Notes under the pieces: generated by a model
Told to the model about the DNA's origin: nothing
The model's input: only the letters and a program-made list of their open reading frames with translations
The model's database searches: none
Shown here: positions 42,536-58,000 of the stretch, in pieces
Layout: each line of letters opens with the position of its first letter
How positions within the stretch are numbered: the first letter of the stretch is position 1
Source: Arthrobotrys musiformis
Lineage: Eukaryota; Ascomycota; Orbiliomycetes; Orbiliales; Orbiliaceae
Length of the DNA stretch: 64,000 nt
Reading direction: 5' to 3'
Assembly (NCBI GenBank): GCA_036971715.1
Contig: JAVHJL010000012.1
Span: 930,001 to 994,000, forward strand
Program-made: the position numbers and the translations under genes

Positions 42536-45072
42536 ATTAACAACAAAACCATTTCTTCTATAAAATATAGAAGAATTATTAAAATTCTAAAATACATATT
42601 TTTGATTTATTATTTTTTTTTTTAAATTTCTATTTTTTTGGAATAATTAAAATTTTATAATAAAAAAGGATTTTTATCTTAACATCTTTATATCTGGAAA
42701 TACTGTTTTCTTTTTTTCCTCAGTACTAACAATGGTTTTTACTGCAGATATTACAGATTTTAAAAAAAAGATTTTTATATTTACACAACTACAATCTCTC
42801 AAGAAGTGTATTAGCATCTTCCCTAAAATATATTTAGTAAAAATCAAATTAATTTTAATTAAATTAACTAATTATACATAACACATGTACTAAAACAATC
42901 CAAACTTTTAAACATTATAAAAAAAAAAGGACCTTTTTACCCCAATAAAAACAATTTATTAATTAAACTATTAATACTCTAAACAATTTTTAAAATCTAA
43001 AATATCCCAAATTATTATTACTAATTTCTCCACCCTCAAAAATAAATGGTCCACCTTTTACACCAATTATTTTGAATAAATTTTTGTTTTTAAAAAAAAA
43101 AAAAAATACTTTTTCTCAACCATTATCAAAAAATTTTATATAAAAAAAATAGAAACTACCCTCGCTATTACTACCAAAAACATTCAGGAATTCTAAAAAA
43201 CTAACAAAAGCAATAAATCTTCATCCTTTGTATACAAAAAAACCTTTTTTGAGAAAAATACAGATATTCCAAAAGTTTTTGTAAGTTTTAAAGATAAAGG
43301 TTATAAAAGCCCCACCAATAAAAAGATCGCAAATTTTATTAATAAAGAAAGATTTTTTTTTATCAATATCAATAAAGAAATATTTATAAAAACAACACAA
43401 TCATTTTTTGCAACCACATTATCCATATTACTATGAATAAGAAAATGCAAGTAGTTAAAAAATCACTGGAGAAGTTGAGTCTCCAAAAAACAAAACCTAT
43501 AAAAATAAATTCCAATTTTAATTTAATAAAAATACTAAATATAATTAAAGTTCTTTATAAGAACCTAAAATTTAGTATATTTACTCTTATTATAAATAAA
43601 TAATATATATCTAATAAAAATATTAAAAAAAAAGAACTTTAAAAAATTAAAATAAAAAAATAATAAAAAATAATATTATATTAAAGCTGTTTATAAAAAA
43701 AAAAAAATTGAAAAAAAAAAATTTGAAAAAAGAAATTTTTATTTAAAAATATAAAATTAAAAAATTAAAATTAATATCTTATATTTTATATTTTAATTAT
43801 TTAAATCTTATTTATTAGAATTATGTTAATAATATTTAATATTTTTTAAATCTATAAAAAAATTTAATATTATATATATTTTAAAAAAATTATGTTAATT
43901 TTTTTTAATACAAATTTTCCTTAAATTTAAATTTTATATATTACTTTAAATATAATTTATATTTAATAGAAAAATATTTATAAACTTTATAAAAATTATT
44001 AAATAAAAATTTTATTTTAAAAATATTTTTAATAAATTATTTAACTTTGATTATTATATTAAAATTTATAACATTACTTTAATAATTTTAAAATATACAA
44101 AAATAAAATTTAAATAAAAAAAGCTTCAATAATAAAAAATATTAAGTTACCTAAATCTAAACTATTAACTTTTAAAAATAAAATTATATAATTATTAATA
44201 AAAAGTAAATTATATAAAAAAATTTTTTTACTTTAATTACAAATAAAAACTTAAGAATTTTAATTATTTCAATAAAATAATATAATTATATATATACCTT
44301 ATATATTTAATAATAATAATAATAATATCTTTAAAATTTCTTAAAATAATATAAAAAAATTAGAGATTTTTATATTAATAAAATAAATATATTTATTAAA
44401 AAATTTAAATTTAATAAAATTTTTATTTTTTTTATTAATAATATAAAAAAAATTTTCTCATATAATTTTAAAATTTTAAATTTAATAAATTCCTTAAATT
44501 TAAAAAAATCCCTAAAATTTATAAAAATTTATGAAAACTTTGCCTTATTATCCTATATTATAACATTTATTTTAAACCATACACTATCATATGGTTTAAA
44601 TTCTTCAAATTTATTATTATTAAATTATTTTATCTATACACTAATAGTAAACAAATAACAAAAAAAACATTATATATTAATAACACTTCCTATTTTCACA
44701 CAAAAAATTATTTATTGTTATTATTAACATAAAAGCATATTATTCTAATATATTACTAAAATTATTTTTTAAATTAATATATAATAATGTTATTTAATAT
44801 GTGTTTTAATTTATTTTTATAATTTTTTATAAAAGTTTTTTTTAGTTTTTTAATTATGTGAAATTAATAACAACTATATAATATTTATTTATAAAAATAT
44901 TAATAAAGAAATTTGATATTTTTATTAAATTTTAGGATTAATTATAAAATAAATAATAACTTTAGACCTTACAAACATATACATCTTATATACCAAATAG
45001 AGTATTATATTAAACAATAGTATTCTTAATTATAAAAAATATATAAATAATATATTGGTTATTGTTAATAAA
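42536..45072. other. Unrecognised AT-rich block, unit 2
   Basis: Copy of 26700-29231. It carries three single-base transversions shared with unit 3 but not unit 1 (43634, 43778, 43807). Confidence 0.5.
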
Positions 45073-45325
45073 CGAACTTCGAAAATACCGACCCCCCCCA
45101 TAACTTTTGAACGGAGTATCCAAAACCAAATAAAAGTACACCAATCGAAAGAGCGGAAAAAATTGATCAAAAATACTACAAAGTAAAAAAGCATACAAAG
45201 ACCGATAGAAAATAATCACGACATAAAAATATAAAGATATTTGCGATCGTCTACCACACAAAAAAAAAAAAAAAAGGGGGTTCTCGCTTAATTTAAACTA
45301 AACCTTTTAAAGGTTAGTTTTAAAA

Positions 45326-46487
45326 ATGGAGAACATACCAACTAGTTCATCTTTGGATGAACTAGTATTAGCGACACAGGGTTTTAAACCTGTTCACCAC
45401 AAAAAAAAGACAGAGAAGACAGGTATCGGTAGATACAATTGATTCAAGGGAAGAAATAAATAGAGAAGATCTGTTTCTGGAAATTAAAAGGTTGAATGAC
45501 CTTCTAAAAGAAAGAGTACAGGAGGTAGAAGACCTAAAGCAGGAAATAAGAGAGTTGGAGAGAAACAACACAAAAAAGACATACGCCCAAATCGCCCAGA
45601 AAACATCAAAAACACCAAAAAAACAGGAAATAACCCAAAAACACCAAAAAACGCATAAAACGCAAAATCTACAAAATCCACAAAATCCACAAAATTCAAA
45701 AATATCAATTAACCAACGAAGGTTAATTATTCCCAGAAGTACCACGGAACCTCCCATCCAAAAACCAAATATCTTCAGAGAAAAAATAAATAAAATTCTC
45801 AAAGAGAAGCCCAATAACCCAGAATTAATTATTTCTGGGATTTCTCTAAATCCAAAAGGGAATCTAATTTTGATTACCCATGAGAACACCAAAAAAGAAG
45901 ATATTCTGGAATACAAAGAAGAAATCTATCAAGAACTCATCAAAATAGATGAACACATACAAAGACCTTCCAAAATAGAGAGCTGGGGGTTCTTAGTTGT
46001 ACACGGGATTTCTAGAGATCAAAAAATGGAAGATCTCAAAAAAGAGGTGGAAACAGACAACACAATCAAATTGGTTAACAATCCGAGATGGTTGATTAAG
46101 GAGGAAAAATTAGAAGGGAAGAAATTCTCTTCTATAGTAATTGCCACAAAAACAAAAATGGAGGCAATAGAAACACAAAACAGAGGATATATTTTTCTAG
46201 GAGGTGAAAAACTCAAAACAGAAAGATATATTAAATTCTCTGGAAACAATAGATGTACAAATTGTCAAAAAACTGGCCACTATGCATTAAATTGCAGAAA
46301 TGAATCAGCCTGCGAAATTTGTGCTGGAAAACACAAAACAATTAATCATTTGTGTAATATATGCCAGGAAAATAAAAAGTCCTGTGACCATATAAAATAC
46401 AAATGCATTAATTGTGGAGGAGAACATGGGGCAAAAAATTCCTTATGCCCTAAAAACAAAAAACAAAATATCACCTTAAATGAATAG
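45326..46487 (+). pseudogene. LINE ORF1, unit 3, one-base insertion
   Basis: One extra A in the A run near 45400-45408 shifts the frame about 26 codons after the ATG. The rest is open and matches the intact ORF1. Confidence 0.8.
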
Positions 46488-49400
46488 GGATATTTTAAAA
46501 ATAATACAACACAATTGTAGAAGATCTACAAATATAATGCAGTCAATCTTAAACTCTGCATTAATTTACGACAACACGGATTTAATTTTCCTACAAGAAC
46601 CGTGGTTCTCAAAGGAAAATACTACAATTACACACTCAGGGTTTAAACCAATTTTTTCAAACCCAAAAACCAACGAAACCAACAAAAACCGAAATAGGGT
46701 AATTACTTTATAAAAAAGAATTTACCCTACGAGATCACAAACCGGGAAGATTTAATTAAAGATGAGGACTGCCAGATAATTGATTTTAAATCAAACAAAT
46801 TTGGGGAAATCAGATTTATTAATATCTACAACGAAAAACAACAAAATACGGAAAATGGTGAATATACAGTAAATCGACTCTTTAATAAGATCAAAGATTA
46901 CTGCACCAAAAAAACATTATTAATCGGAGATTTTAATGCTCATCACTCTTTATGGAACCCTGAAATTAAATTTAATTTAAGAGCAGGAAAAATAATAGAG
47001 TTGATCGAAGATAAAATCTACAATTAATAAATAAAAATGGCATACCAACTTATTATAATGTCAGGAAAAATAATAAATCTGAATCCTCAATCATTGACCT
47101 ATCTTTTGCAACCATTAATTTAAAAGAATTAATTATGGATTGGAAAATAGATGAAAAAATTGATACAGGATCAGATCATGAGGTAATCTCAATTAAAATA
47201 AACCAAAGAAAATGACTTAGTAGACAACCCTTTGTCAACTAACAAATTTAATTGGAATAAAACTAATTGGGAAAACTTCGAAAAAGAATTATTAAGAAAA
47301 TCTAGAAAAATAAAGTCCCTAGAGAAAAGAGAAGATCTAGAAAATAATTTGGAAGTTGCAACATCTCTTTTTCAAAAAAATATAATTTTGGCAGTAGAAA
47401 GATCTACACCAACTTTAAAAATAACACCAAAATCAAAAATTTGGTGGAATGAGGAAATTGAAAAACAAGAAAAGAGATGTTGCAACAAAAAAGGACATGG
47501 AAATTAAATAGGACCCAACAAAATTGGGAACTATTTAAAATCAAAAAGGAATAAACATTTTAGAGAAATTAGATCTTCTAAGGAGAAATCCTGGACTAAT
47601 TTTCTAGAAAATGCAAAAGACAAAGAATATTCTAGCGCTTAATTTTTCTAAACCTAGAAAAATCCAAAAATGCCAATCTAATTTATGAGGACAGGAATGC
47701 CTTAATTTGAAGATAAGGCAAAAATATTAAGAAAGGCGTTATTTCCAAAACCACCAAATTATACAAAAACAACAAATCCACTGTTACCAGTGGAAATAAC
47801 AATTAACAAAAAGTTAATGGAATGGAAAAAGATAAGAGATAGTGAAATCAAAGAAGCCATCTTCTCATCCATTCCAAAAAAGCACCAGGACCAGATGGAA
47901 TTAATTTTCTATGTCTAAAAAGGGCTTACGAAATTATACCGGGAAGATTTAATGATTTATTCAAACAATTATTAAATTATGGGTTCCATCCAATATGGCT
48001 TCAGAGAAGCAATTGGGGGCAATTTACCTAAACCAAATAAACCGGATTATAATATTCCAAAAGCTTACAGAATTATTAGTCTCCTAAATTGTTTAGGAAA
48101 AATATCAGAGAAAATAATAGCAAGAAGAATAGCCTTCTTATCAGAAACTAATAAAATTCTAAATCCAGAACAAATTGGAGGCAGAAAACAAAGATCTGCA
48201 ATTGATGCAGCTTTGTCATTAGTTCATGATATAGAAATGGCTAATTCAGAAAAGTTAAAAACCTCTGTTTTATTCCTAGACGTTTAAAGGGGCTTTTGAT
48301 AATGTTTCAAAGGAAAGGTTAATTAATACCTTAGAAGACATGAAGTTCCCCAAACAATTAATTTCGTGGATTAATAATTTTATGTCCAAAAGATTAATTA
48401 AACTGGCCTTCGATGGACAAGTAGAAAATTAAAACCAGTTGAAACTGGAATACCACAAGGTTCCCCAATATCCCCAATTCTTTTTCTATTATATTTAACA
48501 CCACTATTTAATTTATTAGAACAAAAAACGCCTTCTATCATTAAACCATCTTATATAGATGATTTGGCGTTAATTGCAACTAATAAAAAAATAGAAACAA
48601 ATATATATGAATTAGAAGAAACTGCAAAAATAGCCTTTAATTGGGCTGCAGATAATGCAGTAGCTTTTTGATGACATAAAATCAGGCTAATTCATTTTAA
48701 AACAATTTAAAAAAGAAAAATGAATTTGGGGAATTAAATATTGACTACCAAATGTACAATAATAAAACCTACCAACATATAAGGTGGTTAGGTATATATT
48801 TCGATATGAGATTGAATTTTAAACACCACATTAAAATAAAACAAGTGCAGCAAATAAAATTTTAAATTTTATCAAGGCACTTGCTAATTCAGAAAAAGGA
48901 CTTAAACTAAAGCGATATACAATTGTATAAAAGCTGCGTTTTGTTCTATTTCCGACTATGGGTCTGAATATGGTGGAAAACCAAAAACAACAAAATGTTT
49001 TGAAAGAATTTAAATTAATTCAAATAAGATGTTGAGAAAAATAACAGGAGGCTTCAAAACAACTCCAATAAATATATTGGAAGTTGAGGCCTCTTTTTAC
49101 CACCAGAAATAAGACTAAATGGGATACAAAGAGGTATGCCCTAAGATCCCTTTTTCTTAATAAAAATCATCCAATAAAAAAGAGATCTCCAGAGTCATTC
49201 CCACCAGAATTTAATTTTGGAAGAGAGGAAACAGGACTGGGACCTTATTTAAAATGGAATGAAAATAAAAAAGAAGGGGACAAAAAAGAATATGCCTCCA
49301 CACTGGACAGAATACTATCAAGAATTAATTTCTTGATAAACCCATATACAAAAATTGAGGAATTAAATATAAAATTCAATCCACCTTGGATTGAAAATAA

Positions 49401-50463
49401 AATTAATTTCCTCATAAATAACGTACCCAAGGACTTAGAAGCAGAAAACCACAAAATAAAAAAGAAGTTGAACTAAATTCTAGGGAAAACTTACTTATTT
49501 ATACAGACGGTTCTATGCTGGAAATAGAAAATAAAAATAATAAAAAAAGAATAATAAAAATAAAAAAGAAAAATCCTTGGGGCTGGAATTTATGGAGAAA
49601 TAGATAATAAATCTATTTTCGAAATTTATTTTAGTTTGGGAAAAAGTATGGAGGTATATGATGCAGAATTAATTGCTTTAAGGAAAGGGTTCGAAAAATC
49701 CTTTGAAGTAATTAATAAAAATAAAGAGGTGAAGAATATTTATTTCTTCACCGACAACCAGGCTGCAATAAAAAGGTTACAAAACCTAAATTTAGGGCCT
49801 TGGTCAGGAGACAACTTCAGAATTTGGGGATATGGCAATGAATTAAATTCTAGAAATATTAATATATTTATAGAATGGGGTCCCAGGTCACTCTGAAGTT
49901 GTTGGAAATGAAAAGGCAGATTACTTAGCTAAGGAAGCTGCAAAAATAAAAAAGAAAAGCCTATTCAAGTCCTTCGCCTATTTAAAAAGAAAAATTAAAG
50001 AAAAAGGACTTACTAGAATGGGAAGAAAAATACAAAAAACAAAAAAACAGGCCAAATTATATTAATAGGCCAAAGTTAAAAAGAAATAAGATATTTACTA
50101 AGTTTAGTAATAATTTTGTTTCTTCTTTAACGCAACTGAGGACTGGGCATGGGTACTTTAACAGTTATTTATATAAAATTCCAATTTCTGGAATTTTAAT
50201 AAAAACTGTACATGCAGAAATAAGCCTCAAACACCAAAACACTTAATTATGGAATGCAAAATCTATAATGAAGAGAGAGAGGTGTTAAAAAGGAAACTCA
50301 AAAAAGCTAATAAACAATTAGATTATTACTTTTTATTATTTAATAATGAAGGTATGATCTTTTTTGGAAGAGTTCCTAAATAAAACAAATATTGCAAAAA
50401 GAAAAATGCAATAAAAATCCTAAAAATGATTATTTCACAGGATGGGGAAATCTGGAAGTTTGA
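46480..50463 (+). pseudogene. LINE ORF2, unit 3, multiply frameshifted
   Basis: Open only to 46713, where a T is missing; more than 20 further small indels follow. Protein between the breaks remains nearly identical to unit 2, with few substitutions, which is unlike ordinary decay and points to a sequence-quality problem. Confidence 0.8.
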
Positions 50464-50781
50464 AAAAATGAATGAAAAGGTTCCGGAAATGAGATATATC
50501 ATTTTAATATTACATCAAAGTGGATGGGTAAGAACAACAGATATACGACATTGTTCTTTTAATGGGAAAAAGAAGAAAGAGACAAAAAGGGTTAGAAGGA
50601 CCTCAAAAAACAAAAACAAAAATAAAAATAAAAACAAAAAACAAAAATAAAAAATGATTTTATGTAGTTTTCATTTTTAATGAGGAGCGAAAATCATGTA
50701 TTTTAATTTCTTTTCCTTCATTCCCCATAACCGAAAGGTTGCATGCGTGTATGATAAATAATAATAATAATAATAATAATT

Positions 50782-51056
50782 AAATCCTATTTATTTTTAT
50801 GTTTTTTTTTTATTACAACATTTTTTTTCTTGTTTTTTGATTTCTTTATTTTATTAAATTTTTGATTTTGGTGTTATTTTTAAAATTAATATAGACTTTT
50901 CTATTACCAAAATTATATTTTTTTTAAAAAAATATTACAACTTCCAAATTATTTTCTAGATTTTTTTTTTTCCTCATAAATAAAAAAAGGAGATTTTTTT
51001 ATAAATTATTTTTATTTAGATTTTTATTCAAACTTAATAATTCTTTTTCGAAGTTA
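50782..51056 (-). mobile_element. RIP-degraded LINE piece, unit 3
   Basis: Copy of 19151-19432 with a few single-base losses. Confidence 0.8.
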
Positions 51057-53698
51057 TCCCATTTAGTCTTATTTCTGGTGGTAAAATAGAGGCCTCAACC
51101 TCCAACATACTTATTGGAGTTGTTTTGAAGCCTCCTGTTATTTTTCTCAACATCTTATTTTGAATTAATTTAAATTCTTTCAAAACATTTTGTTTTTTTT
51201 GATTTTTCACCATATTTCAGGACCCATAGTCAGAAATAGAACAAACGCAGCTCTTATACAATTGTATCATCGCTTTGGTTCTAAGTCCCTTTTCTGAATT
51301 AGCAAGTGCCTTAATAAAATTTAAAATTTTATTTGCTGCACTTGTTTTTATTTTAATGTGGGTTTTAAAATTTAATCCCACATCAAAATATATACCTAAC
51401 CACCTTATATTGTTGGTAGGTTTTATTATTGTACCATTTGGTAGCTCAATATTTAATTCCCCAAATTCATTTTCCTTTTTTAAATTTGTTTTTAAAATGA
51501 ATTAGCTCTGATTTTATGTCATCAAAAGCTACTGCATTATCTACAGCCCAATTAAAGGCTATTTTTGCAGTTTCTTCTAATTCATATATATTTGTTTCTA
51601 TTTTTTTATTGGTTGCAATTAACGCCAAATTCATCTATATAGGATGGTTTCATGATAGAAGGCATTTTTTGTTCTAATAAATTAAATAGTGGTGTTAAAT
51701 ATAATAGAAAAAGAATTGGAGATATTGGAGAACCTTGTGGTATTCCAGTTTCAACTGGTTTTAATTTTTCTACTTGTCCATCGAAGGCCAGTTTAATTAA
51801 TCTTTTGGACATAAAATTATTAATCCACGAAATTAATTGTTTGGGGAACTTCATGTCTTCTAAGGTATTAATTAACCTTTCCTTTGAAACATTATTCAAA
51901 GCCCCTTTAACGTCTAGGAATAAAACAGAGGTTTTTAACTTTTCTGAATTAGCCATTTCTATATCATGAACTAATGACAAAGCTGCATCAATTGCAGATC
52001 TTTGTTTTCTGCCTCCAATTTGTTCTGGATTTAGAATTTTATTAGTTTCTGATAAGAAGGCTATTCTTCTTGCTATTATTTTCTCTGATATTTTCCTAAA
52101 CAATTTAGGAGACTAATAATTCTGTAAGCTTTTGGAATATTATAATCAGGTTTATTTGGTTTAGGTAAATTGCCCCAATTGTTCTCTGAAGCATATTGGA
52201 TGGCACCCATAATTTAATAATTGTTTGAATAAATCATTAGATCTTCCCGGTATAATTTCGTAAGCCCTTTTTAAACACAGAAAATTAATTCCATCTGGTC
52301 CTGGTGCTTTTTTGGAATTAGATGAGAAGATAGCTTCTTTGATTTCACTATCTCTTATCTTTTTCCATTCAATTAACTTTTTGTTAATTGTTATTTCCAC
52401 TGGTAACAATGGATTTGTTGTTTTTGTATAATTTGGTGGTTTTGGAAATAACGCTTTTCTTAATATTTTTGCCTTATCTTCAAAATTAAGGGCATTACTG
52501 TCCTCATAAATTAGATTTGGCATTTTTTGGATTTTTCTAGGTTTAGAAAAATTAAGCGCTAGGAATATTTCTTTGTCTTTTGCATTTTCTAGAAAATTAG
52601 TCCAGGATTTCTCCTTAGAAGATCTAATTTCTCTAAAATGTTTATTCCTTTTGATTTTAAATAGTTCCCAATTTTGTTGGGTCCTATTTAATTTCATGTC
52701 CTTTTTTGTTGCAACATCTCTTTTCTTGTTTTTTCAATTTCCTCATTCCACCAAATTTTTGATTTTGGTGTTATTTTTAAAGTTGGTGTAGATCTTTCTA
52801 CTGCCAAAATTATATTTTTTTGAAAAAGAGATGTTGCAACTTCCAAATTATTTTCTAGATCTTCTCTTTTCTTCTAGACTTAATAATTCTTTTTCGAAGT
52901 TTTCCCAATTAGTTTTATTCCAATTAAATTTGTTAGTTGACAAAGGTTGTCTACTAAGTCATTTTCTTTTGGTTTTATTTTAATTGAGATTACCTCATGA
53001 TCTGATCCTGTATCAATTTTTTTCATCTATTTTCCAATCCATAATTAATTCTTTTAAATTAATGGTTGCAAAAGATAGGTCAATGATTGAGGATTCAGAT
53101 TTATTATTTTTCCTGACATTATAATAAGTTGGTATGCCATTTTTATTTATTAATTGTAGATTTTTATCTTCGATCAACTCTATTATTTTTCCTGCTCTTA
53201 AATTAAATTTAATTTCAGGGGTTCCATAAAGAGTGATGAGCATTAAAATCTCCGATTAATAATGTTTTTTTGGTGCAGTAATCTTTGATCTTATTAAAGA
53301 GTCGATTTACTGTATATTCACCATTTTCCGTATTTGTTGTTTTTCGTTGTAGATATTAATAAATCTGATTTCCCCAAATTTGTTTGATTTAAAATCAATT
53401 ATCTGGCAGTCCTCATCTTTAATTAAATCTTCCCGGTTTGTGATCTCGTAGGGTAAATTCTTTTTTATAAAAGTAATTACCCTATTTCGGTTTTTGTTGG
53501 TTTCGTTGGTTTTTGGGTTTGAAAAAATTGGTTTAAACCCTGAGTGTGTAATTGTAGTATTTTCCTTTGAGAACCACGGTTCTTGTAGGAAAATTAAATC
53601 CGTGTTGTCGTAAATTAATGCAGAGTTAAGATTGACTGCATTATATTTGTAGATCTTCTACAATTGTGTTGTATTATTTTTAAAATATCCCTATTCAT
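51057..53698 (-). pseudogene. LINE ORF2, truncated, multiply frameshifted, unit 3
   Basis: Broken near 51490, 51630, 51896, 52095, 52170, 52695, 52945, 53022, 53220, 53335 and 53627 by single-base indels, in addition to the inherited deletion and truncation. Confidence 0.8.
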
Positions 53699-54846
53699 TT
53701 AAGGTGATATTTTGTTTTTTGTTTTTAGGGCATAAGGAATTTTTTGCCCCATGTTCTCCTCCACAATTAATGCATTTGTATTTTATATGGTCACAGGACT
53801 TTTTATTTTCCTGGCATATATTACACAAATGATTAATTGTTTTGTGTTTTCCAGCACAAATTTCGCAGGCTGATTCATTTCTGCAATTTAATGCATAGTG
53901 GCCAGTTTTTTGACATTTGTACATCTATTGTTTCCAGAGAATTTAATATATCTTTCTGTTTTGAGTTTTTCACCTCCTAGAAAAATATATCCTCTGTTTT
54001 GTGTTTCTATTGCCTCCATTTTTGTTTTTGTGGCAATTACTATAGAAGAGAATTTCTTCCCTTCTAATTTTTCCTCCTTAATCAACCATCTCGGATTGTT
54101 AACCAATTTGATTGTGTTGTCTGTTTCCACCTCTTTTTGAGATCTTCCATTTTTTGATCTCTAGAAATCCCGTGTACAACTAAGAACCCCCAGCTCTCTA
54201 TTTTGGAAGGTCTTTGTATGTGTTCATCTATTTTGATGAGTTCTTGATAGATTTCTTCTTTGTATTCCAGAATATCTTCTTTTTTGGTGTTCTCATGGGT
54301 AATCAAAATTAGATTCCCTTTTGGATTTAGAGAAATCCCAGAAATAATTAATTCTGGGTTATTGGGCTTCTCTTTGAGAATTTTATTTATTTTTCTCTGA
54401 AGATATTTGGTTTTTGGATGGGAGGTTCCGTGGTACTTCTGGGAATAATTAACCTTCGTTGGTTAATTGATATTTTTGAATTTTGTGGATTTTGTGGATT
54501 TTGTAGATTTTGCGTTTTATGCGTTTTTTGGTGTTTTGGGTTATTTCCTGTTTTTTTGGTGTTTTTGATGTTTTCTGGGCGATTTGGGCGTATGTCTTTT
54601 TTGTGTTGTTTCTCTCCAACTCTCTTATTTCCTGCTTTAGGTCTTCTACCTCCTGTACTCTTTCTTTTAGAAGGTCATTCAACCTTTTAATTTCCAGAAA
54701 CAGATCTTCTCTATTTATTTCTTCCTTGAATCAATTGTATCTACCGATACCTGTCTTCTCTGTCTTTTTTTGTGGTGAACAGGTTTAAAACCCTGTGTCG
54801 CTAATACTAGTTCATCCAAAGATGAACTAGTTGGTATGTTCTCCAT
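53691..54846 (-). pseudogene. LINE ORF1, multiply frameshifted, unit 3
   Basis: Single-base losses near 53916, 54137, 54393, 54536 and 54725 break a frame that is intact in unit 1. Confidence 0.8.
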
Positions 54847-55099
54847 TTTTAAAACTAACCTTTAAAAGGTTTAGTTTAAATTAAGCGAGAACCCCCTTTT
54901 TTTTTTTTTTTGTGTGGTAGACGATCGCAAATATCTTTATATTTTTATGTCGTGATTATTTTCTATCGGTCTTTGTATGCTTTTTTACTTTGTAGTATTT
55001 TTGATCAATTTTTTCCGCTCTTTCGATTGGTGTACTTTTATTTGGTTTTGGATACTCCGTTCAAAAGTTATGGGGGGGTCGGTATTTTCGAAGTTCGTT

Positions 55100-58000
55100 T
55101 TTTATTAGAGTTTTTTAAATAGGATTTAATAAAATTGGGAATTTTTTTAAAAACAAAAAAAAATAAATATTTTAAAAAAATTAAATCTTTTAAAAAGAAA
55201 TTTTGAACTAATTTTTTTAGAAAATGCAAAAGATAAAAAAATATTTTTAGCACTTAATTTTTCTAAATCTAAAAAATCCAAAAATACCAAATTTAATTTA
55301 TGAGGATAGTAATGTTTTTAATTTTAAAAATAAACAAAAATATTAAAAAAAGTGTTGTTTTTAAAACCACCAAATTATATAAAAATAATAAGTTTACTAT
55401 TACTAATAAAAATAATAATTAATAAAAAGTTAATTGAATGGAAAAAGATAAAAGATAGTGAAATTAAAGAAGTTATCTTTTTATTTAATTTTAAAAAAGT
55501 ATTAGAATTAGATGGAATTAATTTTTGTGTTTAAAAAGGGTTTATGAAATTATACTGAAAAGATTTAATGATTTATTTAAATAATTATTAAATTATAGTT
55601 ATTATTTAATTAGCTTTAGGAAAACAATTGGGGTAATTTTACGAAATTAAATAAATTAAACTATAATATTTTAAAAGTTTATAGAATTATAGTTTTTTAA
55701 ATTGTTTAGGAAAAATATTAGAGAAAATAATAACAAAAAAAAATAACTTTTTTATTAAAAACTAATAAAATTCTAAATTTAGAATAAATTAGAAATAAAA
55801 AATAAAGATTTGCAATTGGTGTAGTTTTGTTATTAATTTATGATATAAAAATAGCTAATTTAGAAAAGTTAAAAATTTTTGTTTTATTCTTAAACATTAA
55901 AGGGGCTTTTGATAATGTTTTAAAGGAAAGGTTAATTAATATTTTAGAAGATATGAAGTTTTTTAAATAATTAATTTAGTGGATTAATAATTTTATATTT
56001 AAAAGATTAATTAAACTGGTTTTTGATGGATAAATAAAAAAATTAAAATTAGTTGAAATTGGAATATTATAAAGTTTCCTAATATTTTTAATTTTTTTTC
56101 TATTATATTTAATATTATTATTTAATTTATTAAAGCAAAAAATGTTTTTTATTATTAAACCATCTTATATAGATGGTGTTAATTGTAATTAATAAAAAAA
56201 TAAAAACAAATATATATAAATTAAAAAAAATTATAAAAATAGTTTTTAATTAAGTTATAGATAATATAATAGCTTTTAATAATATAAAGTTAAACTAATT
56301 TATTTTAAAATAAATTTAAAAAAAGAAAATAAATTTAGAGAATTAAATATTAAATTATTAAATTATTAAATAATATAATAATACAATTTACTAACAATAT
56401 AAAATAATTAAATATATATTTTAATATAAAATTAAATTTTAAAAATTATATTAAAATAAAAATAAGTGTAATAAATAAAATTTTAAATTTTATTAAGATA
56501 TTTGCTAATTCAAAAAAAAATTTAAAACTAAAGTTTTAATATAATTATATAAAAGTTGTATTTGTTTTATTTTCGATTATGGGTTTAAAATATAATAGAA
56601 AAACTAAAATAATAAAATGTTTTAAAAGAATTTAAATTAATTCAAAATAAAATATTGAAAAATAATAGGAGGTTTTAAAACAACTTTAATAAATATATTA
56701 GAGGTTAAAACCTCTATTTTACCACCAAAATAAAACTAAATAAAATATAAAAAAAATATATTTTAAGATTTTTTTTTCTTAATAAGAATTATTCAATAAA
56801 AAAAATTTTGGAGTCATTTTTATTAGAATTTAATTTTGAAAGAGAGGAAACAGGACTAGGACTTTATTTAAAATAAAATTAAAAAAATATGCTTTTATAT
56901 TAGATAAAATATTATCAAGAATTAACTTCTTAATAAATTTATATATAAAAATTAAAAAATTAAATATAAAATTTAATCCACCTTAATTTAAAAATAAAAT
57001 TAATTTTTTTATAAATAATATACCCAAAAATTTAAAAACAAAAAACCATAAAAATAAAAAAAAATTAAACTAAACTCTAGGAAAATTTTATTTATTTATA
57101 TAGACAATTTTATACTAAAAATAAAAAAAAATAATAAAAATAAAAAAGAAAAATCCTTAAAAACTAGAATTTATAAAAAAATAGGTAATAAGTCTATTTT
57201 CGAAATTTATTTCAATTTAGGAAAAAATATAGAAATATATAATACAAAATTAATTACTTTAAAAAAAAATTCAAAAAATCCTTTAAAATAATTAATAAAA
57301 ATAAAAAAGTAAAGAATATTTATTTCTTTACTAATAATTAAACTATAATAAAAAAATTATAAAATCTAAATTTAAAACCTAATTAAAAAATAACTTTAAA
57401 AATCTAAAATATAATTAATAAATTAAATTTTAAAAATATTAATATATTTATAAAATAAATTTTAAGTTATTTTAAAATTATTAAAAATAAAAAAGTAAAC
57501 TACTTAACTAAAAAAATTACAAAAATAAAAAAAAAAACCCATTCAAATCCTTTACTTATTTAAAAAGAAAAGTTAAAAAAAAAAAACTTACTAAAATAAG
57601 AAAAAAAATATAAAAAATAAAAAAACAAACCAAATTATATTAATAAATTAAAATTAAAAAAAATAAAATATTTATTAAATTTAGTAATAAATTTTTTTTT
57701 TAACTTAATTGAGAATTAAATATAAATACTTTAACAATTATTTATATAAAATTCCAAATGTTAAAATTTTAAATAAAAACTATATATATAAAAATAAGTT
57801 TCAAATATTAAAATATTTAATTATAAAATATAAAATTTATAATAAATATATAAAAATTTTAAAAAAAAAACTTAAAAAAGCTAATAAATAATTAGATTAT
57901 TATTTTTTATTATTTAATAATAAAAATATGATTTTTTTGAAAAATTCTTTAAATAAAATAAATATTACAAAAAAAAAATGTAATAAAAATCTTAAAAATA

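Larger units (their letters stand above)
45073..50781 (+). mobile_element. LINE, array unit 3, forward copy with many indels
   Basis: Same layout as unit 2, but from about 45400 onward single-base losses and gains, mostly in homopolymers, occur roughly every 50-100 bp in the ORF2 part. One site near 47292-47317 replaces 59 bp of unit 2 with 26 unrelated bases. Confidence 0.85.
51057..55099 (-). mobile_element. Inverted 3'-truncated LINE, unit 3
   Basis: Same truncation and 53-bp deletion as units 1 and 2, plus scattered one-base indels. Confidence 0.85.
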